Source: Thiocystis violacea | Lineage (GTDB): Bacteria > Pseudomonadota > Gammaproteobacteria > Chromatiales > Chromatiaceae | Length of the DNA: 51,340 nucleotides | Assembly: GCF_016583565.1 (NCBI RefSeq) | Contig: NZ_NRRF01000035.1 | Location: 1 to 51,340 of the forward strand | Direction of reading: 5' to 3' | Shown: positions 49,899 to 51,340 of the stretch, piece after piece | How positions within the stretch are numbered: the first letter of the stretch is position 1 | Layout of the letters: every line of letters starts with the position of its first letter | Made by a program: the position numbers and the translations under genes | Notes under the pieces: model-generated | Told to the model about the DNA's origin: nothing | The model's database searches: none | What the model saw: the letters and a program-made list of their open reading frames with translations, nothing else

Positions 49899-50960
49899 TC
49901 AGACTCCTGGCGGCAACCGCACCGCGTCGCCGACCCTGAGCGCGGGCGAGACGACGCGGACCTGCCCCGGATGCAAGGGATCCGGGCCCAGCATGAGCAC
50001 GGGCAGGCGCTCGCCGCCCGGGCGCATCACCCAGTATTCGTCGTAGCTCGACGCGACGGCCTCCGACGGCAACCGCACGGCGCCGCTCGACTCCGGCAGT
50101 CGCAGCTCCAGCCCTGCGCGCAGCCCCCCGCGCCGCTCCGGCGGCGGCTCGGTCAGCGTAAGCTCGACAGCGATCTTGCGCGTCTCGGGATCGAATCCCG
50201 GATTGATCCGATGAATGCGCGCCGGCAGCTGGCGGCTGAGATCGGTGAGTTCGAGCTGCAGTGCCGTGCCAGCGGACTCCAAGGCGGCCAGCTCCCGCGG
50301 TGTCAGCGCGAAGGGGACGAGCAGGGTCGAGAAATCCTCGGCGTGACCGACCGTCTCCCCCACGGAGACCCATTGACCCGGCTCGACGCCGCGCCCGGTG
50401 ATGCGCCAGCCCGCGGGGCCGTGAATGCGCATGCGCGCGAGCCGCTCCTCGGCGATGCGTCGCTTCACGTCCAGCTCCGCCAGCGCATGCGTGTTGTCTC
50501 GCAGGGATTGCTCCAGGGCATCCAGCTCCGACACCGAGGTATTCTTCGCCCGAGCCAGCTCGCGGTAGCGTGTCACCTCGCTCCGGTCGAAGGCGATCCG
50601 CGAGCGCAACCGCTCCTGCTGCACGCCGATCTCGTCGAGATCGAGCCGGACGAAGGTCGCGTCCAGCTGCGCGAAGCGACCCCTGTCATCCAAGGCATCA
50701 CCGATATCGCCGAAGACGGCTTCGACCCGTCCGGCCTGCTCCGCGACCAGGGGCACCTGTGCCCGCGCGCGCGTGAAACCGCTGAGCAGAACGCTGCGCT
50801 CGGCCGCCTGGACGATCACCGTCTCCGGTCCAAGGTCGCTCCCAGGACCGGCCCATGTCAGGGCCGTCGTCCAGACGAGCAACAACACGACAGAGGCACG
50901 GCGCCGGGCGGCTCCCGCTAAAGATCTCAGATTCAGAGCATTCATCGACCAAAGACTCAT
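49899..50960 (-). CDS. RND efflux periplasmic adaptor (HlyD/MFP type)
   Basis: Adaptor of about 353 aa joining the RND pump to an outer-membrane channel. After an N-terminal membrane or signal segment (ASVVLLLVWTTALTWA) come the split lipoyl-like halves around a coiled-coil hairpin (about 105-170, LRSRIAFDRSEVTRYRELAR) and beta-barrel segments. No lipobox Cys is seen. The start is uncertain: ATG codons at 51008, 50960 and 50945 are possible; 50960 is chosen for a GGAC-like site. It is the first gene of the efflux pair, and an ISL3-type end lies only 77 bp upstream. Confidence 0.85.
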   Translation of the reverse strand: MSLWSMNALNLRSLAGAARRRASVVLLLVWTTALTWAGPGSDLGPETVIVQAAERSVLLSGFTRARAQVPLVAEQAGRVEAVFGDIGDALDDRGRFAQLDATFVRLDLDEIGVQQERLRSRIAFDRSEVTRYRELARAKNTSVSELDALEQSLRDNTHALAELDVKRRIAEERLARMRIHGPAGWRITGRGVEPGQWVSVGETVGHAEDFSTLLVPFALTPRELAALESAGTALQLELTDLSRQLPARIHRINPGFDPETRKIAVELTLTEPPPERRGGLRAGLELRLPESSGAVRLPSEAVASSYDEYWVMRPGGERLPVLMLGPDPLHPGQVRVVSPALRVGDAVRLPPGV

Positions 50961-51037
50961 CCGTCCAGGAAATGCAGGGTCCCGCGGCGGGAGGCGGCAC
51001 CAACTCAACGCGGATCCTCAGGGAGCTGTTCATTTTT

Positions 51038-51340
51038 GGCTCTCCAGGATTTCATGGGGAATCACAAGTCATTTTAAAACAATTGCTTAGAGCGGATTTT
51101 AGCGTACACGACAATGCCAAAATATAGTCGAGCGATTCTATTTTAAGTTTTTGATTTTTCAGTGTTCGATGCCAAGCTGAGCGTATCCGTTGAGATATAA
51201 GTACACTCTCTGATAAAGGTGATTGAGGTTCGTCATTCCATAGCAGCGGCGTTTGATGACCTTGAGCTTATTGTTGAGACCCTCAACGAAACCGCTGGTT
51301 TGACGACCGACAAAATAATTGGCAATTTCCTCGAAATGCG
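51038..51340 (-). mobile_element. End of an ISL3-family insertion sequence (partial)
   Basis: The terminus is placed at GGCTCTCCAGGATTTCATGG (51038-51057), which has the GGCTCT start usual for ISL3-family ends. Inside it, about 120 bp of A+T-rich sequence leads to the 3' end of a transposase gene reading off the right edge. The eight bases before the end (TCATTTTT, 51030-51037) are the likely target duplication. The A+T content contrasts with the flanking chromosome. The other end is outside the window. Confidence 0.75.
51159..51340 (-). CDS. ISL3-family transposase, C-terminal part
   Basis: Sixty in-frame codons read from the right edge to a TGA at 51159-51161. The peptide includes HFEEIANYFVGRQTSGFVEG followed by LNNKLKVIKRRCYGM and ends YAQLGIEH, the characteristic C-terminus of ISL3 (DDE-type) transposases. 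The N-terminal part lies beyond the window, so intactness cannot be judged. Confidence 0.88.
   Translation of the reverse strand, partial: HFEEIANYFVGRQTSGFVEGLNNKLKVIKRRCYGMTNLNHLYQRVYLYLNGYAQLGIEH

Overview
The window is G+C-rich DNA that looks like an autotrophic gammaproteobacterium, probably of the purple sulfur bacterium type (Chromatiales). This is an inference from gene content and order: a tkt-gap-pgk-pyk-fba cluster with a Calvin-type class II aldolase, an S-adenosylhomocysteine (SAH) riboswitch ahead of ahcY-metF, prlC-ubiD, hemCD and sucAB. No marker gene fixes the species. Almost everything is chromosomal housekeeping. The only mobile DNA seen is two MITE-like palindromic elements and the end of an ISL3-type insertion sequence at the right edge.

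Layout. 1-300: a 52-bp copy of the 3' end of a sugar permease gene, then a 156-bp MITE-like element. 245-4608 (minus): an MFS transporter, then an LpqY-like sugar-binding lipoprotein and two MalF/MalG-type permeases. No ATPase gene is in view. 4609-5236: intergenic, with a strong minus-strand terminator. 5237-9024 (minus): metK, SAH riboswitch, ahcY, metF, i.e. the SAM cycle. 9231-9788: a thioredoxin-like peroxiredoxin-fold protein. 10188-17393 (plus): the carbon-metabolism operon tkt, gap, pgk, pyk, fba, closed by a clear terminator. 17537-25153: a signalling operon made of a CHASE/PAS/GAF histidine kinase, an Rcp-type receiver and a REC-REC-PAS-GAF-PAS-GGDEF-EAL protein. 25360-28755: a large transglutaminase/DUF2126 protein. 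29024-33290: a CNP1-like exported protein, prlC and ubiD. 33366-36343 (minus): an RRM protein, an SO_0444-type metal permease with an HMA domain, a glycine-zipper lipoprotein and a Rap1a/Tai-like protein. 36580-38552: an SDR epimerase divergent from a 2Fe-2S flavin reductase. 38709-42219: a lipoprotein, hemD, hemC, an NRDE protein and a small unknown protein. 42520-46679: sucA-sucB. 46746-50960 (minus): an RND pump and its adaptor. 51038-51340: the IS end.

The less ordinary content lies between the genes. There are three different short tandem-repeat arrays: 4 x 16 bp before tkt, 7 x about 15 bp before hemC, and degenerate ACTGACC-like heptamers before gap and fba. The two MITE-like elements share terminal inverted repeats and internal complementary motifs that change together between copies. 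One of them supplies the gap stop codon and sits between gap and pgk. No wholly new gene system was recognised. The strongest leads are these repeats, the SAH riboswitch, the phospho-signalling/c-di-GMP operon and an IS end placed just upstream of the efflux operon.
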